From assembly GCA_022865625.1 (NCBI GenBank), contig JALHTB010000017.1:1-16765 (forward strand): a DNA stretch of 16,765 bases. Reading direction: 5' to 3'. Positions 1 to 6,780 of this stretch are shown here, piece after piece (the stretch's first letter is position 1; each line of letters starts with the position of its first letter). The DNA comes from Candidatus Bathyarchaeota archaeon (GTDB lineage Archaea; Thermoproteota; Bathyarchaeia; 40CM-2-53-6; FEN-987). The notes under the pieces are model-generated. The model saw nothing but the letters and a program-made list of their open reading frames with translations, did not search any database and had not been told where the DNA came from. A program made the translations under genes and the position numbers.

Positions 1-656
1 ACATCGATGATGGGTGGCTCGTTGTAGTGGTACCATTTCATCTCCGACGCTGCAGGCGTGTATGACGTGCTGCGATTCCAGTGATTATCGTACCATTCGA
101 TGTGTTCCCAGAGGCGGTTTGCGTCGTGGCCGTCCTCTAGGAGTTGACGCCACGCGTCACCGTAGGGACAATGGAAGTAGTTGTGGATCTCGCATGTGCG
201 GTTGTTCGCCTCGGCGAGCTCATTATAGATTCGCCATTCCACTTGTCGCATGGCGTCATGTTTGCGGAAACTTGACGCGTATGGTTCGCCTGCTTCCTGG
301 TACCATCTCTCTTTGGCGGTTTCTCCTCCGTTCTCCTGCCAGTATCGTGTGTGGCGGTCAAGTTCCTTCTTCGCATCTTCGGCTCGATGGATCACGCAGC
401 TCCAGCAGATCATACGGGCGTAGGTTGGGTCTTCGAGTTTCTCCACGAGTGCGGCGTAGTCGCGTAGATACTCGTCGGGCACACTCTTCCCGTACACTAT
501 GAGGATGGAGTAGCTGTCAGGTAGCTTCGACCAGTCTCCCCATTTCCACTCGTCCGCGCGGACGACGCGTCTTCCACGGAACTTCCAGATTCGCGGTTGT
601 TTCTCGATTATCCGTTTGAGTCTGTGAGCTTCCCGTTTAATCTCGTTGATCCTCAT
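1..656 (-). CDS. Unrecognised protein, C-terminus beyond the window edge
   Basis: An open frame runs on the minus strand from an ATG at 656-654 to the left edge without a stop, giving at least 218 residues. It begins MRINEIKREAHRLKRIIEK. It is rich in Trp, Tyr, His and charged residues and has scattered Cys and His (for example MICWSCVIHRAED near residues 83-95 and CEIHNYFHCPYGD near residues 154-166), which could bind metal, but the spacing matches no zinc finger I know. No signal peptide or membrane segment is visible. The start lies 20 bases inside the end of the upstream gene, which suggests coupled translation in one operon. I do not recognise the family. The company of two small overlapping ORFs suggests an integrated virus or plasmid, but this is inference. 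Confidence 0.6.
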   Translation of the reverse strand, partial: MRINEIKREAHRLKRIIEKQPRIWKFRGRRVVRADEWKWGDWSKLPDSYSILIVYGKSVPDEYLRDYAALVEKLEDPTYARMICWSCVIHRAEDAKKELDRHTRYWQENGGETAKERWYQEAGEPYASSFRKHDAMRQVEWRIYNELAEANNRTCEIHNYFHCPYGDAWRQLLEDGHDANRLWEHIEWYDNHWNRSTSYTPAASEMKWYHYNEPPIID

Positions 657-960
657 TCGCGTCCGCGTCCTTATCCTCGCTCAGCCTCGCGAGCGTGAGC
701 TGTTTCAGCTCGTTGATTTGCTGTTTCAGCGCGTCAATCTCCACGTCGCGCAAAATTGCGTTGCATGCCTGCCCTGCGGCGATAGCGATTCGTGACCATT
801 TGATCCGATCCGACGCTGGCGTCTTACCGCTCGTTACTCTCTGCATCGCAATTTCCGTGATCGCACGTAATTGTTGAAGTAGCCACTGTCGCGTTTGCTC
901 TTCAGCGGCCGGCGCTGCGTCGTTCGCGTGTTCGACACTGCTCGTTGGTGGCATGGTCAA
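637..960 (-). CDS. Small helical protein, unknown function
   Basis: About 105-107 residues. The start is TTG at 960 or ATG at 954, two codons later; ATG is equally plausible. A polar N-terminus rich in Pro, Glu and Ala is followed by helices: residues 23-45 (TRQWLLQQLRAITEIAMQRV), a segment SDRIKWSRIAIAAGQACNAI near 50-70, and a Leu/Gln heptad-like coiled coil (DALKQQINELKQLTLARL) near 76-94 with an acidic tail. The gene overlaps its upstream neighbour by 3 bases and its downstream neighbour by 20, so the three are almost certainly co-transcribed. Small proteins with a central Lys-Trp-x-Arg helix and a terminal coiled coil occur in archaeal proviral clusters in my recollection, but I cannot name a family. 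Confidence 0.55.
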   Translation of the reverse strand: MTMPPTSSVEHANDAAPAAEEQTRQWLLQQLRAITEIAMQRVTSGKTPASDRIKWSRIAIAAGQACNAILRDVEIDALKQQINELKQLTLARLSEDKDADANEDQRD

Positions 961-1220
961 TCTGGCGGTCGCCTCACCCGTTGCTTCCGCAAGTCTTGAT
1001 CGCGCTGCGTTTTCGTTTCGCTGAGCCGGCCGAGGATTAAGTCACAGATCCCCGTCACAGCCAGCTCCGCTTCAGACTCTTCTTCAAACCCTGCAGACCG
1101 AACGATGCTTTCATCATATGTACTGCGGATGGGTCGACGCGACACCGCCTGCCCTGATGGATCCCCGCGATGCTTCGTGGATGGCTCGTGTTTTGGGATC
1201 TTACGTTTCACCGGGATCAT
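957..1220 (-). CDS. Small charged protein, unknown function
   Basis: 87 residues from ATG at 1220. The N-terminal half is basic and probably disordered (Lys, Arg, Pro and Ser rich). A short helical segment follows near residues 44-68 (EEESEAELAVTGICDLILGR), then a basic tail. The stop codon shares bases with the TTG of the next gene, so the two are probably translated together. No Shine-Dalgarno was seen before the ATG. The family is not recognised. The tight packing argues for a real gene, although the low-complexity ends make the call moderate. Confidence 0.5.
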   Translation of the reverse strand: MIPVKRKIPKHEPSTKHRGDPSGQAVSRRPIRSTYDESIVRSAGFEEESEAELAVTGICDLILGRLSETKTQRDQDLRKQRVRRPPD

Positions 1221-1256
1221 GCCGTATCGAGCGTCAGTGTGGCCTCGATTAGAGGA

Positions 1257-1457
1257 TTAGAGGTCGCCGAAAGTAATCACGCGCTCAACCACACCTAATC
1301 TCCGCCCAGCAAGCCCGCGAATTTTTTCCCACAAATAAGCCCGAACATGCCACAATCGCGCCAACGTGCCACAAAACACGCCCACCCAGACAGCATGGCT
1401 CCCCATTTTTCCCGCCCGGACAACTGTCCACATCAAGAGCCTAACCCCCGATCGCAT
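1257..1457 (-). CDS. Possible small Trp-rich ORF at head of left operon
   Basis: A 66-residue ORF from ATG at 1457, 36 bases upstream of the 87-residue gene and on the same strand. The sequence is basic with four Trp, and the stretch HAVWVGVFCGTLARLW is moderately hydrophobic but short for a membrane helix. A T-rich stretch about 20-25 bases upstream could serve as a weak TATA box. It could be the first gene of the left-edge operon or a chance ORF; codon evidence is weak. Confidence 0.28.
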   Translation of the reverse strand: MRSGVRLLMWTVVRAGKMGSHAVWVGVFCGTLARLWHVRAYLWEKIRGLAGRRLGVVERVITFGDL

Positions 1458-1586
1458 ATTCAGTCGAGGAAAGAATCAAAACGATCGAACGTTGATGGCT
1501 CTGAGTTGCCGGAGAAGTCATTACTCATTGAGCAGCCGTCAAAGACCTGCCCCTCGCCGCCCCGTTAGTCAGGATTGCGACGGTAC

Positions 1587-1595
1587 AGTTTAAAG
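1587..1595 (+). promoter_or_regulatory. TATA-like element before the DUF433 gene
   Basis: The AT-rich stretch AGTTTAAAG stands out in GC-rich surroundings, about 40 bases before the ATG at 1631. In archaea this predicts a transcript start near 1615-1620 and a leader of roughly 12-15 nt. Confidence 0.35.
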
Positions 1596-1630
1596 GCGGC
1601 TACCGACCTAGCCGGTCCGCGTGCGCTGTC

Positions 1631-1858
1631 ATGCTGATTGAGTCGAATCCAGAGATACTCGGCGGCAAACCTGTCTTGAAGGGGACAAGGATCCCCGTTG
1701 AGCTGATTCTGGAGATGGTTCAGTCAGGCTACTCCGTAGATGAAATCGTCTCGGAGTACCCCCACCTGAAGCGTGATGACCTCGTACAGATCCTAAGGCT
1801 CGCCAAGGGAGTCCATGAGGCTGTGACGTACGAGAAAGTCAAGGCTGTGGAAACCTAG
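1631..1858 (+). CDS. DUF433 antitoxin
   Basis: 75 residues. The sequence matches the DUF433 pattern: a start like IESNPEILGGKPVLKGTRIP (residues 3-22), then the winged-helix core VELILEMVQSGYSVDEIVSEYPHL with the usual D-DLVQILRLA helix. DUF433 proteins are antitoxins usually encoded just before a DUF5615 PIN-like (Mut7-C-like) RNase toxin, and the toxin frame begins here 3 bases after the stop. The full family length is present. The protein probably neutralises the toxin and represses the operon. The downstream toxin is frame-disrupted, so this antitoxin may be an orphan. Confidence 0.88.
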   Translation: MLIESNPEILGGKPVLKGTRIPVELILEMVQSGYSVDEIVSEYPHLKRDDLVQILRLAKGVHEAVTYEKVKAVET

Positions 1859-1861
1859 ACC

Positions 1862-2226
1862 TTGGTCAGGTTCCTCCTAGACGAGAATGTTCCTCGAACA
1901 TTGGGCGATATTCTGAGGAGGAGAGGTTTCGGAGTAAGGATCACGACGGAAGCATTAGGAGCGCGGGAGTGAGAAACAGCGATCTCGTCAACGCCGCGCG
2001 ACAGAGTGGCGAGATCATTCTCACTTTCGACGCGGATTTCCTTAACCTCCAACCCGAGCTACAAGGACTCGTGAAAGTGATGTTCATCGACATGCATCCT
2101 CGAGATCCGAGCAAGGCGAGGACAATGATCGATAAGTGGATTGACGAGTGTGTTGAACTCCTCAGGCAAGGGAACACCGTCAGATTGATGGATACTGGCC
2201 CTGTTCTACAAAGGAAATCTCGCTAG
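1862..2226 (+). pseudogene. DUF5615 PIN-like toxin, split by a frame change
   Basis: The first frame opens with TTG at 1862 and reads LVRFLLDENVPRTLGDILRR, the classic N-terminus of Mut7-C/DUF5615 PIN-like RNases with the catalytic Asp of LLDEN. It ends at TGA 1970-1972 after TTEALGARE. The second frame begins with GTG at 1969 (MRNSDLVNAARQSGEIILTF, then DADFLNL), which supplies the second half of the same domain, including the acidic TFDADF motif, and a C-terminal helix to 2226. Joined, the halves give the expected order ('TTEALGA.NSDLVNAARQSGEIILTFDADF') with no missing segment, so one frameshift separates them. The GTG/TGA overlap could permit coupled translation of two half-proteins. Decay of the toxin is the simpler reading. 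Confidence 0.75.
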
Positions 2227-2963
2227 GTCGAAGCGCGAGCGGCCATGTAACCACAAAAAGGGTCATCGAACACCTTCGACGGCCAAGTCAACCTGATTCG
2301 CCAAGTTGAGCCCTTGTGCCGCCAATTGTGCTTGGGAACTTGATTGTCATTCTCACGATCAGATCTGGAGCTACAGTTCAAGAGTGCGAATCCATGGGAA
2401 CGGGACCCCGGTCCTATTTCGGAACCTGTTCTGGCCGCGAAAATGCTGCGAGCCCCGCCCGGTCCACCAATCTACACTTTGTGATCGTCGAGAATACATT
2501 CAAAGAGCAACAGCCATCAGCGGCAGTAATTGCTTCTGAATGCGCCCTGTTATGGTCGGAAACCAGAACTCCGAGGCTTCGGCGCCGGGTTATGTAGTTC
2601 GCTTTGTCTTCTAGTATTTCTTCTAGCATTTTCGCGTATGATAACCCACAAGGGTCTACTGCATCCACTCACCACCTCAGCGTGGATCTCACGCAACAGC
2701 TCGATGACCGCGAGACCCAACCACGAACTTCTCAGCAGAGTCTCTGATCCCCACGACAGACTCGCACCTCAGAGGCGTCGAACAAAGCACCGATGCATCC
2801 GTACGGATCCACCCGTCCAACATGGTCGCGAAGAGACCGTGCACAGACCGTACCGACCGTACAACGCCCACAGATAAACGGGCGAATACTCTGTGAGAAG
2901 TAGAGAACTGGTCGGATGAGAGGACATGCAAGACGTTTCGGGGTTGGCGTGAGGCGCGAACAG
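2227..2963. other. Long stretch with no convincing gene
   Basis: About 740 bases without a supported gene. Several ORFs of 60-115 codons exist on both strands but overlap one another and show no recognisable domain. Visible details are a 12-bp tandem repeat (CTTCTAGTATTT then CTTCTAGCATTT, 2608-2631) and three copies of ACCGT at 2835-2860. A minus-strand ORF at 2414-2668 has one helix-like segment (YAKMLEEILEDKANYI), but the rest looks random. The stretch may hold decayed genes. Confidence 0.5.
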
Positions 2964-2972
2964 GCCTATATC
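2964..2972 (+). promoter_or_regulatory. TATA box of a likely leaderless epimerase transcript
   Basis: GCCTATATC lies with its centre about 24 bases before the ATG at 2992. This is the archaeal TATA-to-start distance, so transcription probably begins at or beside the start codon. No Shine-Dalgarno is present, which fits a leaderless mRNA and supports this start. Confidence 0.55.
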
Positions 2973-2991
2973 TCCTCAAGCCCTCATCTGT

Positions 2992-3972
2992 ATGGTTCCG
3001 AGTTTGTCACGCCAAGTCTTCGTTACGGGTGCTGCAGGCTTCATTGGCAGCCATCTCACTGAAAAGCTCCTTGACCTCGGTCTCGAGGTCACAGGCTTCG
3101 ACAACCTCTCTACCGGGCGCAAATCAAACCTCAGCTGTGCCTTGAAGAATCCTCGATTCCGCTTCATTCAAGGCGACCTTCTGAATCCAAGCAAGACCAA
3201 GCGAACACTCGGAGAATCCGAGCTGGTTTTCCACTTGGCCGCGGATCCAGAAGTAAGGACTGGCGCACAGCACCCTCGATCCCACTTCGAGCAGAATCTG
3301 TCCACTACGCTTAACCTTCTTGAGGCAATTAGAGACCGAGCAACGCGGGCGAGACTGATCTTTGCTTCCACCTCAACCGTCTATGGTGAGGCGTCTGTGA
3401 TTCCGACAGCTGAAGAGTACGGGCCCATGTTGCCCATCTCGACATACGGTGCGACTAAGCTTGGCTGCGAAGCCCTGTGTGCGTCGTATACGCAGCTTCT
3501 GCCGCTCAAAGTACTGATCTTCCGCTTCGCCAATATTGTGGGATCCCGAGCGGGGCATGGCGTGCTCCACGATTTCATCATGAAGCTTCGGAGAGATCCT
3601 CGCCAGCTTGAGGTCTTGGGGGATGGGACACAGACCAAGTCATATCTCCACGTGGAGGACTGTGTCGAGGCGTTCGCGATGGCCCTGAATGAGGCGTTCT
3701 GGACAAGTGCTGTGCAGGTCTATAACATCGGCACCGAAGATCAGACCAACGTGCTCAGGATCGCAAAGATCGTCTCGGACGCAATGCGCTTGACTAACGT
3801 GAACATCAGAACAAGCGGGAAGCTTGGCGAGAGCGCTTGGCCGGGGGACGTCAAGACAATGCGGCTCGACATATCCAAGATCAGGAAACGCGGTTGGGCT
3901 CCCAAACGGAGCAGCGATGATACTGTTCGACTGGCTGCGAAAGAGATGGTCCGAGACCTTGGGATCGGATGA
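2992..3972 (+). CDS. NAD-dependent epimerase/dehydratase (extended SDR, GalE/WcaG-like)
   Basis: 326 residues, a normal length for extended short-chain dehydrogenases acting on nucleotide sugars. The Rossmann NAD-binding motif TGAAGFIG is at residues 12-19, the adenine-ribose acidic residue is D37 in FDNLSTGR, and HLAA is at 81-84. The catalytic set is S126/T127 (FASTSTVYGE) with Y152-x3-K156 (YGATK). The substrate region contains FRFANIVGSRAGHGV and LGDGTQTKSYLHVEDCVEA. These residues fit UDP-glucose 4-epimerase-like enzymes, so it likely interconverts UDP-sugars for surface glycans or protein glycosylation in the cytoplasm. The exact substrate cannot be read from sequence. It stands alone, with no glycosyltransferase beside it, under its own TATA box. 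Confidence 0.9.
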   Translation: MVPSLSRQVFVTGAAGFIGSHLTEKLLDLGLEVTGFDNLSTGRKSNLSCALKNPRFRFIQGDLLNPSKTKRTLGESELVFHLAADPEVRTGAQHPRSHFEQNLSTTLNLLEAIRDRATRARLIFASTSTVYGEASVIPTAEEYGPMLPISTYGATKLGCEALCASYTQLLPLKVLIFRFANIVGSRAGHGVLHDFIMKLRRDPRQLEVLGDGTQTKSYLHVEDCVEAFAMALNEAFWTSAVQVYNIGTEDQTNVLRIAKIVSDAMRLTNVNIRTSGKLGESAWPGDVKTMRLDISKIRKRGWAPKRSSDDTVRLAAKEMVRDLGIG

Positions 3973-4096
3973 GCGTAAGGCACTGGCTGGTATGCACACT
4001 GAACGGATACAGTGAGCATTGGGTCTTAGGGCACCGACCTTTTCGTATCGAAGAACATTGACGCCTACCTGTTGTAGGCGATTGGTACAGCCCGAA

Positions 4097-4131
4097 GTAA
4101 TGCCTATTAGGACATACCCCGGTAATGCCTA
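4097..4131 (+). promoter_or_regulatory. Paired 10-bp direct repeats before vapBC, candidate operator
   Basis: GTAATGCCTA occurs at 4097-4106 and again at 4122-4131, 25 bases apart, just upstream of the antitoxin start at 4144. The first copy runs into the palindrome CCTATTAGG (4103-4111). Ribbon-helix-helix antitoxins commonly bind short repeated sites in their own promoter, so this is a plausible autoregulatory operator. No strong TATA box was found. Confidence 0.4.
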
Positions 4132-4143
4132 ACTCGGTTTCCG

Positions 4144-4368
4144 GTGCGAACAGTCACGGTAAAGGTGGACGATAAGCTGAGAAGGAAGATGGCTTTGGTC
4201 ACCATCAATTGGTCCAGATACATTCGCCAGGCGATCGCGGAGAGAATTGAGCGAGAGGAACGGAAGAATGTTGCACAGGAGCTTCTCGAAAGCCTCCAAA
4301 CTCACAAGCACGTCGTTCCGAAAGGATTCATAAATCAGGCAATCCGGGGGACGAGGAAGACTCGTTGA
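4144..4368 (+). CDS. vapB: Ribbon-helix-helix antitoxin (VapB family)
   Basis: 74 residues from GTG. The first 45 residues have the ribbon-helix-helix layout: strand RTVTVKVDD, first helix KLRRKMALV, the turn INWSRYIRQAIAERI, then a Lys/Arg/Glu-rich helix. The C-terminal tail (residues 50-74) is the part expected to wrap the toxin. The TGA stop overlaps the TTG start of the PIN gene, as is usual for vapBC pairs. It likely blocks the VapC active site and represses the operon. The GTG start is chosen because the DNA-binding strand begins immediately after it. Confidence 0.85.
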   Translation: MRTVTVKVDDKLRRKMALVTINWSRYIRQAIAERIEREERKNVAQELLESLQTHKHVVPKGFINQAIRGTRKTR

Positions 4369-4799
4369 GAGTCTACGTCGTAGATGCCTCTGTAGCGGCG
4401 AGGTTCCTACTGGTTGAGGAGCTTTCCGATAAGGCAGGGTCGCTTCTCCAGAGGTTTCACGATGACGCCGTCGAGCTGAAGGCACCCGGACTTGTGAGAT
4501 ACGAGGTTGGGAACACCCTCTGGAAAGCTGTCAGACAGAGGAAGATGGGCTCTCGCGAGGCCTCGGAGAAATTCTCGCAGTTCATCAAGCTCAAACTGGA
4601 TTGCGTTGAACTGGACGAGCAGGAGTGTGTAGACGCGCTCACCTGGGCGGTGCAGAACGACATGACGTACTACGACAGCGTTTATGTGAAGGTTTCCGAG
4701 AAGACAGGTGCAACGCTCCTGACCGCTGACGACCTGCTCTGTGAGAAGGCCTCGAAGATCGTGCCGACATTGCATCTGCGTGATCTTGGAGACAAGTGA
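4365..4799 (+). CDS. vapC: PIN-domain RNase toxin (VapC family)
   Basis: 144 residues from TTG, overlapping vapB by 4 bases. The PIN acidic residues are all in place: D7 in VVDASVAARF, E47 in LVRYEVGN, D104 in YYDSVYV, and D122 in LLTADD. This predicts an Mg-dependent RNase, typically cutting tRNA or rRNA when its antitoxin is degraded. The length is normal for the family. The TTG start puts the catalytic strand at the extreme N-terminus, as in related proteins. It appears intact and functional. Confidence 0.88.
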   Translation: MRVYVVDASVAARFLLVEELSDKAGSLLQRFHDDAVELKAPGLVRYEVGNTLWKAVRQRKMGSREASEKFSQFIKLKLDCVELDEQECVDALTWAVQNDMTYYDSVYVKVSEKTGATLLTADDLLCEKASKIVPTLHLRDLGDK

Positions 4800-5001
4800 A
4801 TCGATGCATCCGACGAGGCTTCGAGAACTCCTACGCGCCATTCTCCCGGACTTCTGCGGGAGCCTGTCTCGGTGAGTCTTCGAATATCAGAGAGAGTCGG
4901 ATGCGCTGAAGAGATCTAGGTGCTGTCCGATCTTCGCTACTTTTCTGACGTGATCGAAACAGAACCGTCCATAGGGCAAAGAATAGTGGGCGACAAGCAT
5001 C

Positions 5002-5385
5002 TCAGAGTCCTTTGCGAAAGTGCATCATGATAGCGCTTCTAGACCGTCTGAGTGCACGGATGGGAATGAGTATGGTGACAGCTCCGAGCAGGGCCAAGGA
5101 GGCCATCCAGAGCGAACCGTTCAACATAGGATCTACTTCCTCAGTTTTGGGTTCTCGCGGTAGGTCCCTCGCCTGTTCCGCCCACTCCATAGCTGACATG
5201 TGGTTACCTCGGTCCAGGCTCTCTTGAGCTTGTGACAGCAAAACGAGCTGCCACTTGGTAAGGAAACCTTGCGAATTCAGTATGTCTTGTCTGACAGAAT
5301 CGACGAATGCTACGGTCCGTGTGTAGTTATCTTCTTCTTGTAAGGCTAATGTTCGCAATTGGTCCACTCTGTCGAGCTTGTACAA
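5002..5385 (-). CDS. Tail-anchored membrane protein, unknown function
   Basis: 127 residues from TTG at 5385. Residues 1-75 are helical and charged (for example YKLDRVDQLRTLALQEEDNY and SQAQESLDRGNHMSAMEWAE) and may form a coiled or TPR-like helical bundle. A Pro/Glu linker follows, then one hydrophobic helix near residues 91-110 (LWMASLALLGAVTILIPI) ending in a basic ALRRSRS stop-transfer. The bulk probably lies outside the cell if this is the end of a larger surface protein, or in the cytoplasm if it is a free tail-anchored protein. The open frame extends only eleven codons upstream (SPHEFV before the start) to a stop, with no ATG or GTG, so N-terminal truncation is possible. The family is not recognised. 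Confidence 0.5.
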   Translation of the reverse strand: MYKLDRVDQLRTLALQEEDNYTRTVAFVDSVRQDILNSQGFLTKWQLVLLSQAQESLDRGNHMSAMEWAEQARDLPREPKTEEVDPMLNGSLWMASLALLGAVTILIPIRALRRSRSAIMMHFRKGL

Positions 5386-5446
5386 AACGAATTCGTGAGG
5401 AGACCGACAGAGTCACACGGATCAGATTGAGAGCCCATCTCTTGTT

Positions 5447-5653
5447 TTGAATGTGAAGCGTTCCCGCCAAGTAGTTTCCAGCAAGTCCCACTTTTCTTCA
5501 CGCAAATCACCCGTTCATCAGGCTGAACTCGCCGAGGAGGTGGGCATTGAGGCTTTCGCGATGAGCAGGCCGCTCACGAAGCTGGAACTTCACCGCTACG
5601 TTGTCAGGCGACGGGAGGGAACCGACAAACTCGTCAGCGTAATACGAACCTAA
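5447..5653 (+). CDS. Small winged-helix protein or remnant
   Basis: 68 residues from TTG. The second half reads QAELAEEVGIEAFAMSRPLT, then KLELHRYVVRRREGTDKLVS, a good match to the MarR/ArsR-type recognition helix and wing (helix-turn-helix near 26-46, wing near 50-65). The N-terminal third is basic and does not form an obvious first helix, so this may be the truncated end of a longer regulator. It lies about 100 bases upstream of another winged-helix gene. A minus-strand ORF covers the same bases but has no domain. Confidence 0.4.
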   Translation: MNVKRSRQVVSSKSHFSSRKSPVHQAELAEEVGIEAFAMSRPLTKLELHRYVVRRREGTDKLVSVIRT

Positions 5654-5715
5654 GAAATCGTCCAGAGAAACGACTCGTAGCATCCTCTTTTCTTGGGAGG
5701 TCGTTAAAGAAGAAT

Positions 5716-5750
5716 ACAAATGATTTAAATATGATTCGTATGATTTGTTA
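5716..5750 (+). promoter_or_regulatory. AT-rich promoter with repeats, candidate operator of the wHTH-NTase pair
   Basis: ATGATT occurs at 5720, 5731 and 5740, and ATGA again at 5751, giving spacings of 9-11 bases, near one helical turn. ACAAAT (5716-5721) and ATTTGT (5743-5748) form an inverted repeat around the TATA-like TTTAAATAT (5724-5732). The TATA element predicts a transcript start about 8 bases before the TTG at 5761. Overlap of repeats and promoter fits autorepression by the winged-helix product. Confidence 0.5.
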
Positions 5751-5760
5751 ATGACCCGCC

Positions 5761-6780
5761 TTGAACTCCGATCTCCGGGTATTCGGTACAGTTGCCCTCG
5801 CTCCCCGCACTATCCAAGAACTAGTCCGCACACTACCATGTAGCCATCACACCATCTACAAGTCGATCGAACGTTTGACACGCGCCAGTCTCTTGTCAAA
5901 ACAGAGACGCGGAAAGCAAATTCTGGTCAGCGTAGCACAGGGCTACCGCGCAGCAAAGTTACGTGACCTTTGCATCAAAGCTCTTTCGAGGGGTATCGAT
6001 CCCGCACAACTCCTTGCGCAATCACAATACATCGCAAAGCTCGCTGGTCTCGACATCGTAACGGCGGTTGAAGTCCAAAATCGAACTGGACTCTCTCGTC
6101 CCACAGCGCTCAAAGTTATGAAGTCCCTTGAAAGCTCCGGACTTGCAAGACTCGAAAGCCCGAGGCCTCTAACGATCCGGATTGACAAGTCTAGTGAAGT
6201 CCTAGCAACATTGATGACACTCGCGAAGCCCGATCGTGATGTCAGACCTTCCCTGATGCTTGAGGAAAGACCCTACCAGCAAAGTGAATTGCCTCCCGAG
6301 GATCTGGAAAGAAAGTTATATGCGACAGCAGAGAGCAAGGCGCCCGTTGCTATCGAAGGTACCTCTTTCGTCACGCGTGGGCATGGCCGACTAGAACTGC
6401 TCACACCCCTAGGTCGGAGCAATGAGGAACGATTCATTCGCTACCTGATGACTCCAGACGGGGTTGAAGACTCGTGTATTCGCATGCTGAGAGCTAATCA
6501 GATTAACCATCCAGCATTGCTCGAAGAAGCCCGGAGGCGAAACATGGTCAACATTGTTGGATGCTATCTTCAGATCCTTCACGATATTGACAAGAACTTG
6601 GTTTCCGAACTAGTTGCCGAACTGTTCAGGGCGCTCCGGCGTAAAGGACCCCGGCATGTTTTTCTCAAGCAATTGAAGCCTTTGGGAAAGGAAAGCTTCC
6701 TAGAAAACTACGAGAGAGAGTGGAACCTTGATCTCTACCTGGATTTCGATGCGATCACTCACGGTGTTGGCTCCCGATGA
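5761..6780 (+). CDS. Two-winged-helix regulator, putative AbiEi-like antitoxin
   Basis: 339 residues from TTG; an in-frame stop at 5752-5754 excludes an earlier start. The first winged helix is near residues 5-60 (TIQELVRTLPCSHHTIYKSI, then ERLTRASLLSKQRRGKQILV). A second is near 95-140 (IVTAVEVQNRTGLSRPTALK, then VMKSLESSGLARLESPRPLT). The C-terminal 190 residues are a helical region of unknown fold, including EARRRNMVNIVGCYLQILHD. The stop overlaps the ATG of the nucleotidyltransferase gene (ATGA), so the two are one operon. AbiEi antitoxins pair a winged helix with an AbiEii nucleotidyltransferase in this order, but two winged helices and 339 residues are longer than usual. The role as antitoxin and repressor is inferred from context. 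Confidence 0.65.
   Translation: MNSDLRVFGTVALAPRTIQELVRTLPCSHHTIYKSIERLTRASLLSKQRRGKQILVSVAQGYRAAKLRDLCIKALSRGIDPAQLLAQSQYIAKLAGLDIVTAVEVQNRTGLSRPTALKVMKSLESSGLARLESPRPLTIRIDKSSEVLATLMTLAKPDRDVRPSLMLEERPYQQSELPPEDLERKLYATAESKAPVAIEGTSFVTRGHGRLELLTPLGRSNEERFIRYLMTPDGVEDSCIRMLRANQINHPALLEEARRRNMVNIVGCYLQILHDIDKNLVSELVAELFRALRRKGPRHVFLKQLKPLGKESFLENYEREWNLDLYLDFDAITHGVGSR

Noticed and set aside
14..502. 162-codon ORF on the + strand
   Set aside because: It is antisense to the long minus-strand frame that runs off the left edge, is rich in Arg, Ser and Cys, and has no domain.
2608..2631. 12-bp tandem repeat CTTCTAGTATTT
   Set aside because: Only two imperfect copies; not a CRISPR or a recognisable element.
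2306..2979. Overlapping ORFs on both strands between the toxin and epimerase
   Set aside because: None has a recognisable domain or promoter, and they conflict with each other; treated as non-coding or decayed.
3381..4019. Several minus-strand ORFs over the epimerase
   Set aside because: They are shadows of the SDR coding frame and lack any motif.
4407..4841. 144-codon minus-strand ORF
   Set aside because: It lies antisense to vapC at 4365, whose PIN residues are all in place.
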